Source: Paenibacillus glacialis (GTDB taxonomy: Bacteria > Bacillota > Bacilli > Paenibacillales > Paenibacillaceae). Taken from it: 64,000 nucleotides of DNA. Positions 17,621 through 26,491 of this stretch are shown piece by piece. Under the pieces are notes generated by a model, which was not told the origin of the DNA, did no database searches, and saw nothing but the letters and a program-made list of their open reading frames with translations. The stretch spans positions 434,001 through 498,000 of the forward strand of contig NZ_LVJH01000070.1 in NCBI RefSeq assembly GCF_001637205.1, given 5' to 3'. A program made the position numbers and the translations under genes. Positions within the stretch are counted from its first letter, which is position 1. Each line of letters opens with the position of its first letter.

Positions 17621-18567
17621 TAAAATTCCACCCCTTCCACGTAAGCAACTGCACTAGGTTCTTCAAAAATAGAATCAAAATCAGTGTGAATGGCATAGAA
17701 CCGCTTATCAGCATAGATCGCATCTTTACCTTCAGTAGTCTTGCGAATCTGCATGTCATAGGTATGCACCATAGCGAAGTTCTGCTGATACGTGAACAGA
17801 ATCGCACCTTCAGGCATATGAGGAACTTCCTCCACATCATATGCATTGACCTTCTTAACACCGCCAGTAATTTGAAGCTGGATCGATGCGCTAGTATCCA
17901 TCTCTGCAAGTTTCTGAAGACGTTTCGAGAAGGTATTAGGGTGCATGAAGTATTTAAACACACCACCAGATCGAAAGCGCGTTGCAATAGCACGCTCAAC
18001 TTCAAACAGGACCCCTTTCTTTTGAGTAGCTGTCATAGTTTTGAAGTCGAGGAAGTTACCTGTTTTACGTGCAAGCTTCAACCAACCGTCATTAATCTTC
18101 AGAAATTCATAATCTGGATCAGTACTTATAGTAGCGATATCTCCGTTGAAACCGATATCCTGCATATTATCACCAAAGTTATTCGCCATGGAACGCATGA
18201 TAATATCCTCAGCATTTTGGCCACGAACACGCTGCGTCTGACGAATGAATTCTTCGGTGATTTCAAATGGTAGAACAACTGGTTCCACAGCATACGGTAC
18301 TTGTGGAAAAGAAGGAGCTGCGCCATTCATTGCCATGACATTCTCTTTTTTTCCACGCAAGTTACGACCCGTTACGCCGATTTTGTCAATCGTACCTTTA
18401 GAACTCAGTCTATTAATATGGCGAATCCCTTTAAGAAAATCAGTTGATTCATACGCCATTTCTGTAAAAGCATCCACTTGCTCATAATTGAGCGCTGTGT
18501 TATCCATCGATGTTACAATAGTGGACTTTTGAATTGTGGTATTAGCGATTTGACCGTTTGTTCTCAT
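17620..18567 (-). CDS. xkdG: major capsid protein (XkdG)
   Basis: 315 aa, near the family's usual 310. Seen: a flexible N-terminus, an ITEEFIRQTQRVRGQNAEDIIMRSMANNFGDNMQ helix corresponding to the HK97 spine helix, and a C-terminal strand block. Known: XkdG is the PBSX shell protein with an HK97-type fold. Context: directly after the XkdF-like protein and followed by connector genes. The promoter is not local; it is part of the late operon. Confidence 0.85.
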   Translation of the reverse strand: MRTNGQIANTTIQKSTIVTSMDNTALNYEQVDAFTEMAYESTDFLKGIRHINRLSSKGTIDKIGVTGRNLRGKKENVMAMNGAAPSFPQVPYAVEPVVLPFEITEEFIRQTQRVRGQNAEDIIMRSMANNFGDNMQDIGFNGDIATISTDPDYEFLKINDGWLKLARKTGNFLDFKTMTATQKKGVLFEVERAIATRFRSGGVFKYFMHPNTFSKRLQKLAEMDTSASIQLQITGGVKKVNAYDVEEVPHMPEGAILFTYQQNFAMVHTYDMQIRKTTEGKDAIYADKRFYAIHTDFDSIFEEPSAVAYVEGVEF

Positions 18568-18586
18568 GAATATTATCCCCCTTAGA

Positions 18587-19795
18587 TTAGAGCAATCCGA
18601 CGAAGCTTACGCCGCCTTCTGCCTTGTTAATTTCTTGTTCGCCACCTTGAGCAGAACCGCCTCGACTATTCTTTACTAGCTGCACATCAGTAGCCAACGT
18701 TTGCATTTGCTCCGTGAGCGGTGCGAGTGCCTTGGTGATAGCATCGCTTAGATCATTTTGTTCAACTGACGGTTCGGTACCAGTAGGCTGCCCCTCCATA
18801 CCATCCTCTTTCTTCAGCTCCGCAATCTCAGCAGTCAAACCTTCAACTTGCTTAGCGATCGGAGCCATGGCAGCCGTTACGGCCTTTGCAATATCCTCTG
18901 CTTTCAAATCGTCTTCCTCCTTTGGCTCTACAGGAGCCGTATTATTTTTAAGTGCAGTTAGTGCAGTAATAGCATCATCCACATGTTTCAGGTTGCCTGA
19001 AGAAATCTTCTTTCCTGCTTTGGCGATCTGTTCAGACGGTTTGCCGATAGCTTTCACAATGTCTTCCTGAATCAGAACTGCTTGAGCGATCTCAACAAAA
19101 TCCTGTAAGGCTTCCCGGATGATCTCAGTATCAGATTCAATGCCGTTCTCCCATTGGTCCCAACGAAAAAGAACCGAGTTCAAGGCGTCTTGTGCTGCCC
19201 AAAATTCTCGGTTCTTTCGATTCTTATTATATTTGTCTGCCACAGCGCCCTTTTCAATCAGACCTAACGCCTTTGCAATTCTACTCAAGAGTCCCTTAGA
19301 TACCTCCTCTTGTTCCTCGACCTCTTCACGCTTTCCAACACCCCACATGCTAAAGCCAGTAATCTCACCTTTCTTGATGTCTTCCCAAGTGTCGTCATCT
19401 GTCACTTTTACAGCTGCGATCCAAGAGCCTTTTGCGATGGCTTGATCGCCCAGCACCATGTCACAAGGTGCGACATAAGACTCGACAACATAACCCTTAT
19501 CAGCTTCTAGGTCATGTTGTTTATCGATGTTGTAGGTGTGCTGCTTCTCCATGAAGAGATGTGCGGCTTTCTCGATCTCGACCTCATCCATCTGATCATC
19601 ATGAGCATCTACTAAATCCGGCTGGTATACGGTACCCTTTACAATACGCTTGTCATCGTCGATCTTGGCGATGAGAACTTGCTTGTTAATTGCATTTGCT
19701 TTGTCTGCCTTAATGATTGCAAACGGTACACCGTTCGCTCCCTTGTCTACCAGGGAAATGTGCGTTATCTTGGCATCTTTCAGTTTATAAGTCAT
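18587..19795 (-). CDS. xkdF: XkdF-like head maturation protease/scaffold protein
   Basis: 402 aa. Seen: residues 1 to about 170 carry the XkdF domain (THISLVDKGANGVPF, GTVYQPDLVDAHDDQMDEVEIEKAAH, IDKQHDL, GSWIAAVKVTDDDTWEDIKKGEITGFSMWG). Residues from about 260 on are acidic and coiled-coil with VAEL/LTAEIAELKKE repeats. Known: XkdF proteins are proposed capsid proteases; the C-terminal coiled coil is what one expects for an internal scaffold. Inferred: protease-scaffold fusion. Its start overlaps the stop of a 27-codon leader frame by 4 bases. Confidence 0.82.
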   Translation of the reverse strand: MTYKLKDAKITHISLVDKGANGVPFAIIKADKANAINKQVLIAKIDDDKRIVKGTVYQPDLVDAHDDQMDEVEIEKAAHLFMEKQHTYNIDKQHDLEADKGYVVESYVAPCDMVLGDQAIAKGSWIAAVKVTDDDTWEDIKKGEITGFSMWGVGKREEVEEQEEVSKGLLSRIAKALGLIEKGAVADKYNKNRKNREFWAAQDALNSVLFRWDQWENGIESDTEIIREALQDFVEIAQAVLIQEDIVKAIGKPSEQIAKAGKKISSGNLKHVDDAITALTALKNNTAPVEPKEEDDLKAEDIAKAVTAAMAPIAKQVEGLTAEIAELKKEDGMEGQPTGTEPSVEQNDLSDAITKALAPLTEQMQTLATDVQLVKNSRGGSAQGGEQEINKAEGGVSFVGLL

Positions 19796-19875
19796 ATCTG
19801 TTTTTCACCCCCCTTCAGTAATAATGAAAGCGCAAAAAGACACGAATCCATAATCCTTCGTGCTGAATTGAACAT
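19792..19875 (-). CDS. 27-codon coupled leader frame before xkdF
   Basis: ATG at 19875 follows GAGGAGG by 8 bases and the frame ends TGA at 19792, overlapping the xkdF start as ATGA. The peptide begins MFNSARRIMDSC and has a short hydrophobic centre (LFALSLLL). The ribosome site is better than many in the operon. It probably serves translational coupling of xkdF; a separate function cannot be seen. Confidence 0.5.
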   Translation of the reverse strand: MFNSARRIMDSCLFALSLLLKGGEKQI

Positions 19876-19890
19876 ATTCAGTTCCTCCTC

Positions 19891-20721
19891 TTAATCCATC
19901 ACTGATTGCATCGTACAGCGACACTGAATGATTTCCTCTGCACGTCCTGAAGGATCACCCGGAAACATCAGATCGCTTTTCCCAACCTTAAAGGGCTTGT
20001 CGATCGGCTGGACTTGGCCATCAGCTTTCCTATGAGTTTTGCGGGTTCTGCTTCCCTTTGAAGATCGCCATTTCTTACCTGTGACAACTTCTGACTGCTT
20101 CCATCCCTCAAGCTTCCCACCGTTGGCTGTGGCTGTGCTCATTGTACGAGCAACGGTGACAGCTCGTTTCATGCTAAAAGGACCCTCTTCCCCCTTGGTG
20201 GCTGCGGCGCTGATCTCTTGTACTAATACCGCTCTCTCTGAAGGCGTCTTTCCTTCTTTAATTGCCTTCTGAAAAGCTCGGGTCATAACATCCTTACTGG
20301 TCCCATTCATATCCGGCACCAGTTTCTTCAGCTTCAAGGCGAACCGGGATGCTGCCTTGTTCTTTGTGGACCAGCTCTTGTCATTATTAAGGACCGTCAA
20401 TTCTGTTTCTCCAGCTAAATGGAATAACGGTGTGAATGCATCATAGATAGCCTGCTCAAACTGTACGGTGAACAGATCACCGGCCTGGACGGATATCAAT
20501 ACCTTGCCCAGCTCCCCAATATCAATCAGCAGTTCCTCGTTCAGTTCTAAAATAGCTTCGTGCAATTCCTTACCCTGCAGCTCAAGAATCTCAACAATAC
20601 GATCCTCGCCCTGCTTGTATAGCTCTTCCAGCACAGAACGTTCAGCATGGGTTAATTCCAAGCTATCCAGAAATTCCGTGTCATCTGCTTTAGCTATTAA
20701 CTCCCAGCATGTCTCACACAT
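19891..20721 (-). CDS. phage minor head protein (SPP1 gp7 / Mu F-like)
   Basis: 276 aa. Seen: helical N-terminal half, then the conserved C-terminal block W-R-S-S-K-G...R-K-T-H-R-K-A-D-G-Q with PFKVGKSDLMFPGDPSGRAEEIIQCRCT, the signature of phage head morphogenesis proteins. Known: these proteins sit at the portal vertex and affect DNA delivery. The N-terminus has a CETCW motif. Context: starts 8 bases inside the portal gene. Confidence 0.82.
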   Translation of the reverse strand: MCETCWELIAKADDTEFLDSLELTHAERSVLEELYKQGEDRIVEILELQGKELHEAILELNEELLIDIGELGKVLISVQAGDLFTVQFEQAIYDAFTPLFHLAGETELTVLNNDKSWSTKNKAASRFALKLKKLVPDMNGTSKDVMTRAFQKAIKEGKTPSERAVLVQEISAAATKGEEGPFSMKRAVTVARTMSTATANGGKLEGWKQSEVVTGKKWRSSKGSRTRKTHRKADGQVQPIDKPFKVGKSDLMFPGDPSGRAEEIIQCRCTMQSVMD

Positions 20722-22186
20722 GGATGCCTGCTTCCTGATCGCTCTGTCGCAGCAATCGCTTGGCGATCATTGCCACTTGGTCCTGTATGTCATCTGTGTC
20801 TGAGTCCTTCGTCATCAGGGCAGGTTGACTGTTAATCATCTGAACGATCGGAGTATCTAGGTATTCCTCGGTGTACTTAGATTCATCAACGGTGGTATCC
20901 AGTACTTCCTCAGCAATCGGAATAAGATCACGAACCAGCATGATACCACGGTCAGCAATAAAGTCGAGTAGCTGCTTGCGATCTTCAGGATCGATAATGC
21001 GTGGCCCCCGCAAAGTTGCCTTTACTCGAAAAATACCAATAGTCGGAAACAGACGCTTGTTAAAAATTTCATCCATAATCCATTTACGGTAAGGTTCAAA
21101 TATCTGCTCCTCTGCAAACCGCAGCGCAGCCTGTGCCGTTGCCCGATTATAGTCGGAGCTCTGGCCAACTAGAATAGGTGGCAAACGAAAAGAGGAAAGA
21201 ATATCTGCCTTCTTCTCTTTTCCGTAATCCAGAAAGAGTGCATCCTGCTGAAGGAGGTCGTTAAGCTTGTCCAGCTTGATAGCTACCTTTTCAACCTTCT
21301 CGTCCAGCGGACCACCTGTTTCTTCCCCTTTGGCTTCTAGGTACAGGATGCCACCCTGCGATTGAGAGCCCTTAACATTCTTTAATAGCTCCATTGATTG
21401 CTTTGTTAAACGACCATTGGTCACAGTCAGAATCATAGACAGCATCCGACCATTTGAAAAGTAGGAGACGTTCAACTCCTCTGCCTCACGGCTACCGACC
21501 ACGCCCGGTGTATTTCCAAACCAACGCGGTTCACCGTAGGGACCATCATTTCCAAAACGTAACGGGATAATTTGGTTATCCTCTCCCTCGGTACCAAATA
21601 AGCGGAACCAAACAACAGATTGCCCTCGCTTCATGGCATAACGCCTTGCGTAGATATTTTGGGAGAATTCCTCAATTTTCTTCGTAGATTTGATACGCCG
21701 TTTTCGCTTGATAGTCGATACGTTGCTCTCGGTAGTACACCTGATGTACTGTGGCTTCATACGGTAAATCGTTGGATACTCACTTCCTTGCGGCCATGCA
21801 ACTTCTACATCTGCCATGCCACAGCTCTCCAAGTCTTCTATCAGCATCCCTATGATTTCCTCAGGAGAATCCTCAAGGTTACATGTCTCAAGGAACTTCT
21901 CTGCCCGATTCCAGTCGTCTATCGCTGTCGCGTCATTCTCACCCGGTAAATACTCCAATGCAATTCCATAACCCGCGATGTTTCTCTTATATGCTTCGAT
22001 GCATTGCGGGATAATATTGCTATTCTTCACCAGCAGTTTGCAGGAAGCAGGGTCATTGCCCAAAGGGAAGGGCAGCAACCCATGCCGATCATAAAGATTC
22101 TCAAAGCTATCGGGTAGCTGTGCGCTTGAAGGAATATGTCTTTCATCCCCTTTTGAAATTTGAAACCATTGTGATTCATCACTCAT
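20714..22186 (-). CDS. xkdE: phage portal protein (XkdE)
   Basis: 490 aa, the usual PBSX portal length. Seen: QCIEAYKRNIAGYGIALEY near residue 70, GNTPGVVGSREAEELNVSYFSNGRMLSMILTVTNG, LSSFRLPPILVGQSSDYNRATAQAALRFAEEQIFEPYR, all conserved in XkdE-type portals. Known: a dodecamer at one vertex through which terminase pumps DNA. Context: follows the large terminase by 3 bases. Confidence 0.9.
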   Translation of the reverse strand: MSDESQWFQISKGDERHIPSSAQLPDSFENLYDRHGLLPFPLGNDPASCKLLVKNSNIIPQCIEAYKRNIAGYGIALEYLPGENDATAIDDWNRAEKFLETCNLEDSPEEIIGMLIEDLESCGMADVEVAWPQGSEYPTIYRMKPQYIRCTTESNVSTIKRKRRIKSTKKIEEFSQNIYARRYAMKRGQSVVWFRLFGTEGEDNQIIPLRFGNDGPYGEPRWFGNTPGVVGSREAEELNVSYFSNGRMLSMILTVTNGRLTKQSMELLKNVKGSQSQGGILYLEAKGEETGGPLDEKVEKVAIKLDKLNDLLQQDALFLDYGKEKKADILSSFRLPPILVGQSSDYNRATAQAALRFAEEQIFEPYRKWIMDEIFNKRLFPTIGIFRVKATLRGPRIIDPEDRKQLLDFIADRGIMLVRDLIPIAEEVLDTTVDESKYTEEYLDTPIVQMINSQPALMTKDSDTDDIQDQVAMIAKRLLRQSDQEAGIHV

Positions 22187-22189
22187 TTA

Positions 22190-23872
22190 CTATATCCACC
22201 CCGCTTCCTCTTGGGAGTCTTCCTCATACTGCTTCCTCATTTTCTTCTCATACCAGTCAAACCATTTGCCAGCGACTTGTCGTAACTGAAGACATATGGA
22301 ATATGCCATAATACAGTCATCATTACAGCCTGTGTCTGCCTCGGGCTTTCCGTTCTTATCGATGAAGGTCAGGCACTCCTTGTACAGTTCACGGCAATGG
22401 ATGGGATAAAGTTGATCCCGGATCGCTTCCTTGAAATCACTGATCATCACTGGGCGTGTAGCCGGATTGGTGTTCCAACCTAGATCCTTCTTCTTACACA
22501 TAAACAGTAATGGGTATTGACAGGTGTTGAACAACGTATTAAGAACGGATTCACCTGTGTTGTTATTCTCTACACCCAGCAAGGCCATATTATAATAACG
22601 TCCCAGGGTATTAAGTTTCTTACCATATAAATCCGTATCCCATTTACCACGAATAACAGCACACATTTCCCCAGTTCGTTCCTCAATGACATAAGCGACG
22701 TCGTAGTCACCGCCCTCTTTACCCTTAGCTGTATCTGCGCCGATAATGTATCGCTTACCTTCTTCAGGTATGCGAAAGACGCGCAGCTCACCTGAGTCTG
22801 CACGGATGACTTTATCTTTGATCTCATCAATTTCATACAATCGACTCGGTAAAAGCAACGCATCAATGAGCTTCTGGATAAATTCGTTATCAAAGATACC
22901 CTCACCAGATAACAGGAACGCCTCCATTGGATCAGAAGGATACTCCTGCCTAAACAACCGTGAGTCACCGTTACAATCGTTTCGGATTGTGAATCGGCGC
23001 CACTGGATCTGCTCATCGTCCAAATCATACTTATTCTTTAATTCCTGCTCCTCGTGTGTCAGATCAAAATCCGGAGGAACTGGCTTCCTATAATCTGGCA
23101 TCTCAAACCAAGCGAAGAACAGCGGTGTGAAATCATTCTCTCCCTCAATGGCAGCATCCCACATCTTTTTAAAATCATCCATACCGTTGGCCGTTGATTC
23201 AACTACACCGAGCGTCCCTGATTCTTTCGATAGTGCAGCAAAGATGGACAACAAATGCTTCTTCTTCTTGGAAGCAGGCCAGAACGCGACCTCAGAAGCA
23301 TGTAAATAATGAATTGTTCCTGATCGTGCAAGGACCCGACTCTCTGCACTCTGCACCGTGATCTTTGATTTAAGTCCTGGATTACGGCGCTGCTCAAAGG
23401 GCTTCTTTGACGGATTCTCGAAGGTTAGTTGCTTCGTATTGTTCCGCTTATGCATTGGCTTAATCGTTTCCGGCACTCGCTCAAAATAGAGTTGGAACAT
23501 ATCATATAAGTTCCCTGATGCGTAGGAGTCCTGAGCAACAATAAAGGCGTTCTTTGCTTCCTGAAGTGACGTGAGGTAATAAATGATTGCTTCCGTCACT
23601 GTAGAGAATCCCATTTGCCGCGCCTTTAGAATAATGATCCGAACAGGTTTTCCAGCCAGAATGTCCTTGAATACTGTATTTGCAAATTCGATTTGCGCTA
23701 CGTTCAATTCAAAAGGGACAATCTCCCCTGTCTTCGTTTTGATCTTCAGCATACGAAAACAAAACTGTTCGAAATGGGTGAGGATCATCTTTAGTTCGGC
23801 TAGTTTCTCTGGTCGGTCCTTTAATTTACGAGATATCCGTTTCCGATGCTCCTTTGCAAGTGTGATTACCAC
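22190..23872 (-). CDS. phage terminase large subunit
   Basis: 560 aa. Seen: a Walker A-like ATPase motif K83-A-R-Q-M-G-F-S-T (residues 83-91), FIVAQDSYASGNLYDMF (motif C region), and the RNase H-like nuclease motif IIGADTAKGKEGGDYDVAYVIE. Known: the packaging motor and headful/cos nuclease. It starts from GTG at 23872, overlapping the small subunit by 7 bases. Closest in layout to PBSX XtmB-type terminases but longer. Confidence 0.9.
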   Translation of the reverse strand: MVITLAKEHRKRISRKLKDRPEKLAELKMILTHFEQFCFRMLKIKTKTGEIVPFELNVAQIEFANTVFKDILAGKPVRIIILKARQMGFSTVTEAIIYYLTSLQEAKNAFIVAQDSYASGNLYDMFQLYFERVPETIKPMHKRNNTKQLTFENPSKKPFEQRRNPGLKSKITVQSAESRVLARSGTIHYLHASEVAFWPASKKKKHLLSIFAALSKESGTLGVVESTANGMDDFKKMWDAAIEGENDFTPLFFAWFEMPDYRKPVPPDFDLTHEEQELKNKYDLDDEQIQWRRFTIRNDCNGDSRLFRQEYPSDPMEAFLLSGEGIFDNEFIQKLIDALLLPSRLYEIDEIKDKVIRADSGELRVFRIPEEGKRYIIGADTAKGKEGGDYDVAYVIEERTGEMCAVIRGKWDTDLYGKKLNTLGRYYNMALLGVENNNTGESVLNTLFNTCQYPLLFMCKKKDLGWNTNPATRPVMISDFKEAIRDQLYPIHCRELYKECLTFIDKNGKPEADTGCNDDCIMAYSICLQLRQVAGKWFDWYEKKMRKQYEEDSQEEAGWI

Positions 23873-24726
23873 CCTAAATCATCCCCATCATCGTCATCTT
23901 CTTCACCGTCCCCTTCTGGTTTATCAGAGCCGTATACTTTGAATTTCTCCAACTCCAGCCGCTCCCTAGCAATCGCCAGCTTCTCCTTTTCCTGCTGCAG
24001 GTTGGTGATCAGGTTGATAACCCTTATCTTCTTATCTCGGGTCTTCGTGAGAGCTTCCTCTTGCTTCAGGATCTTATCCAGCTTAGATACAACAATTGTG
24101 GTAATCTCGGTAACCTTCATGCCTTCAGTCAAAAGAGATACAATGGACTCTTTACCTGTTTTGGGATTCGTATAAGGAACCTTGTCCTTGCGCTGAAGCA
24201 ACTCCTCTTTGATCCTAGACTCTTCGTCCGTCATGCCTGCTTCTAGCAACTTAATGCGCTTCAGGTGGCGACGTTCCTGCAGGGAGAGCATCAATAATTG
24301 TTCTTCAGCCTGAACGATCGGTGAGGTATCAATCTGCTCCAACAGTTCCTGTTCCTCTTCATCAAGAGTATCCATAAAGATAGTTTCATACATCCCTGTT
24401 TTGAGAGCCTTCTTGTTTCGATATGGACCACCCGATCCACCTTTATTCCCTTTTGCGTTCTGATTACCAGGTGGAGCACCTCCACGATTACCTATAGCGT
24501 TTGTGTTCCCTTTGGGAGCACCGCGTTTATGTGGAACGTTCCCTTTAGTCTCAAGTGGAGCGATCCCTTTGAGATCATCTTCCCATCGATCCAGTGATTT
24601 CCACTTCCGGACCTTACTTTCCCCAACAGAAAGAGCAACCGCGATGTCTTTAAGCTTCATCGTCCCGCTGCTCTCAAACCACATTAATTTTGCCTTGTCC
24701 CGGTCGGGACTTCTTTCTCTGGCCAT
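23866..24726 (-). CDS. phage terminase small subunit (XtmA/YqaS-like)
   Basis: 286 aa from the ATG at 24726; GTGs five and four codons upstream have poorer spacing to GGGGGTGG. Seen: MARERSPDRDKA, a winged or HTH domain with LKDIAVALSVGESKVRKWKSLDRW, a Gly/Asn-rich linker (about residues 65-105), and a long coiled coil followed by an acidic tail rich in D and E. Known: it recognises the packaging site and loads the large subunit. The DNA it would bind probably lies nearby. Confidence 0.82.
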   Translation of the reverse strand: MARERSPDRDKAKLMWFESSGTMKLKDIAVALSVGESKVRKWKSLDRWEDDLKGIAPLETKGNVPHKRGAPKGNTNAIGNRGGAPPGNQNAKGNKGGSGGPYRNKKALKTGMYETIFMDTLDEEEQELLEQIDTSPIVQAEEQLLMLSLQERRHLKRIKLLEAGMTDEESRIKEELLQRKDKVPYTNPKTGKESIVSLLTEGMKVTEITTIVVSKLDKILKQEEALTKTRDKKIRVINLITNLQQEKEKLAIARERLELEKFKVYGSDKPEGDGEEDDDDGDDLGW

Positions 24727-24749
24727 GTTACATGTCACCACCCCCGATG

Positions 24750-24780
24750 AAAAAAGGACAAGCCTTGTGGCTCGTCCCTT
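24750..24780 (-). terminator. Rho-independent terminator after the PIN-domain gene
   Basis: Leftward reading gives GGACGAGCC, a 4-base loop, GGCTTGTCC and six T. It isolates the PIN-domain gene from the terminase operon. A closely similar hairpin occurs at 28656-28690. Confidence 0.85.
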
Positions 24781-24817
24781 AAGCTAGTATAAATTTTGAT
24801 TTAATAATCCTGAAATG

Positions 24818-25981
24818 TTAATCTTCGCTCAAGTAGTCTTCATAAATAAAAGTAAAGTCAGCCCGTTCTATTATATTTAAATTGTCAAACTCCAGAGATT
24901 CTATATGAACGAAATCTTTACCCATCGTAAAAATAAATGCGGAAACCATTTGAGCAGTTTCAGAACCAATTGTATACACACGGTTGCTATAATCTTCAGA
25001 TTCATCGATAGATACTTCAATATCTACAAAAACATCACCATTGATAACGACCTGGTCTTTCACAATTGTAGTAGTAATTTCTTCAGAAATTCCCGCTAGT
25101 GTTACAGAGTTAATTCTAACTTCCATACTACCAAACAAATCAATATTTATGAGACTATCTAAAAAATGATTCTCTTCATAATTCATAAATTCCTCTAATA
25201 ATTGTTTTGCAAAGACATTTTCGAACTTGTCTTGAATGAAGTCTGTATCAATTTCATTCGTAGCAAGCCATTCAGTTATATCTGCAGAAGCGGTATATGT
25301 CTCTAATTTCGGTTCATTTTTGAGAATATCATCTGAAGTTACGTAGTGACTAAATCTTGTTGAATCCTTAAGCAGTTCCGGATGAATAGTATTTTTAATC
25401 TTATTATCACAGAAATCAGATGTATTTTGAGTAATCAAAAAACAATTAAATAGATCTTTATCCTCGGCATATTTGACGTAAGAAAGCCATGTTATTGCAT
25501 CCCTAAACTCCTGTTTCTTTTCACTAAAAGGCTTAACTCGCTTAATCGACCTTTCCACAAGAATAGGTAAAAGATCGTTATCAAATTCAATGATTTCAAG
25601 AATTTTTTTTTCGATTATATCTTCATAAAATTCATCAAACTCCTTCATGAAGTCTTCCTTAGTACAGTTTATTTTTACGGTGTTTAATTTCAATGGGTAA
25701 TAAATCTCTAATTCAGATAAAGCCTTTTCTAATCCACTAATATGCTTTATTACATTATTCTCAAAACCATTCCTTGTCTCATCATATACAACTTTTGACA
25801 TAAAAAGAGGAAATCCATGAATTTGGGAAAGGCGAATAAGTTGAGAATTATAGTTTTTCTTGAAGAATGGATCCCTATACGTAAGGGTTGTATCTAGGAA
25901 TAAATGTATGGGCTCTTTTTCCAAATGACTCACCAACTTTACAAATAATCTATATCGATATACCAATTCGACATAAACCAT
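24818..25981 (-). CDS. PIN-domain protein, DUF4935-like
   Basis: 387 aa. Seen: residues 25-190 have the PIN layout: I-H-L-F-L-D30-T, a strand with LFMSKVVYDE68, then F-R-D161-A-I-T-W and F-L-I-T-Q-N186-T-S-D189-F. D30, E68, D161 and D189 are the expected metal-binding acids. Residues from about 230 form a separate beta-rich domain. Known: DUF4935-type PIN proteins are likely RNases. Context: one-gene unit, AT-rich, with its own terminator at 24750-24780, inserted between the small terminase and a small phage gene. Inferred: cargo gene, possibly defence against other phages. No antitoxin gene is adjacent. Confidence 0.72.
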   Translation of the reverse strand: MVYVELVYRYRLFVKLVSHLEKEPIHLFLDTTLTYRDPFFKKNYNSQLIRLSQIHGFPLFMSKVVYDETRNGFENNVIKHISGLEKALSELEIYYPLKLNTVKINCTKEDFMKEFDEFYEDIIEKKILEIIEFDNDLLPILVERSIKRVKPFSEKKQEFRDAITWLSYVKYAEDKDLFNCFLITQNTSDFCDNKIKNTIHPELLKDSTRFSHYVTSDDILKNEPKLETYTASADITEWLATNEIDTDFIQDKFENVFAKQLLEEFMNYEENHFLDSLINIDLFGSMEVRINSVTLAGISEEITTTIVKDQVVINGDVFVDIEVSIDESEDYSNRVYTIGSETAQMVSAFIFTMGKDFVHIESLEFDNLNIIERADFTFIYEDYLSED

Positions 25982-26044
25982 TAAAATTCCTGTTATTTTA
26001 TGACTGCATTAATCCTAAATAGATTATTCTCCCGAAAATAGGAA

Positions 26045-26260
26045 TTACAACTCATCTTTCTGCAATTCGATATCTATTTCAATAAGTTTCTTCAGGTCAT
26101 CGACCGTCTTAAACTCAATCCGTCCATCCTGAAAATCCTTTACCCACTTGGCTATTCCAGCTTTAACAATCTTTCGATACTGTGCTTTTGATTCCAGGAT
26201 TCCGGCCATGACTTCAAGCTCATGCTGCAACATTAAATTATTTTCATCTGGTGTTCCCAT
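26045..26260 (-). CDS. small helical phage protein
   Basis: 71 aa, almost entirely helical and charged (LMLQHELEVMAGILESKAQYRKIVKAGIAKWVKDF). I do not recognise the family. It lies just below the structured element at 26297-26391 and above the PIN gene, so it may be the first gene of the packaging operon before the insertion. No clear regulatory site besides a GGAT-type ribosome site. Confidence 0.55.
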   Translation of the reverse strand: MGTPDENNLMLQHELEVMAGILESKAQYRKIVKAGIAKWVKDFQDGRIEFKTVDDLKKLIEIDIELQKDEL

Positions 26261-26289
26261 TTACGTATCCCTCAGCTTTCCGTTATGAT

Positions 26290-26396
26290 GGAATGCGAGA
26301 TAGCGGATGTCTGCAAAATGCCACGCGTGGCGCGCCGCTATCTCAACCGGGGGATACCCTGGATGATTGGGAGGACGTTAACGCATCCTCCTTTTA
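26290..26396. other. highly structured GC-rich element, possible packaging (cos/pac) site or structured RNA
   Basis: Seen: a perfect 10-bp inverted repeat GAGATAGCGG (26297-26306) and CCGCTATCTC (26335-26344). Its loop holds the perfect palindrome CCACGCGTGG (26321-26330) and an overlapping GGCGCGCC (26329-26336). A second hairpin GGAGGA...TCCTCC (26370-26391) surrounds GTTAAC and is followed by TTTT. The element is GC-rich in an AT-rich island and precedes the small-terminase region. Inferred: cohesive-end or packaging site, or a regulatory RNA; neither is proven. Confidence 0.5.
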
Positions 26397-26407
26397 AATT
26401 TGGGTAT

Positions 26408-26434
26408 AAGAAAAACCGCCATTTATTAGGCGAC
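26408..26434 (-). terminator. Rho-independent terminator after the HEPN-like gene
   Basis: Leftward reading gives GTCGCC, a short loop and GGCGGTTTTTC. It lies about 60 bases after the stop of the 240-aa gene. Confidence 0.7.
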
Positions 26435-26491
26435 TGTATTTGAGCTGTTTTATCCCGTTAGCTAAGCTCTAGCACAATAATTTCAAGATCC

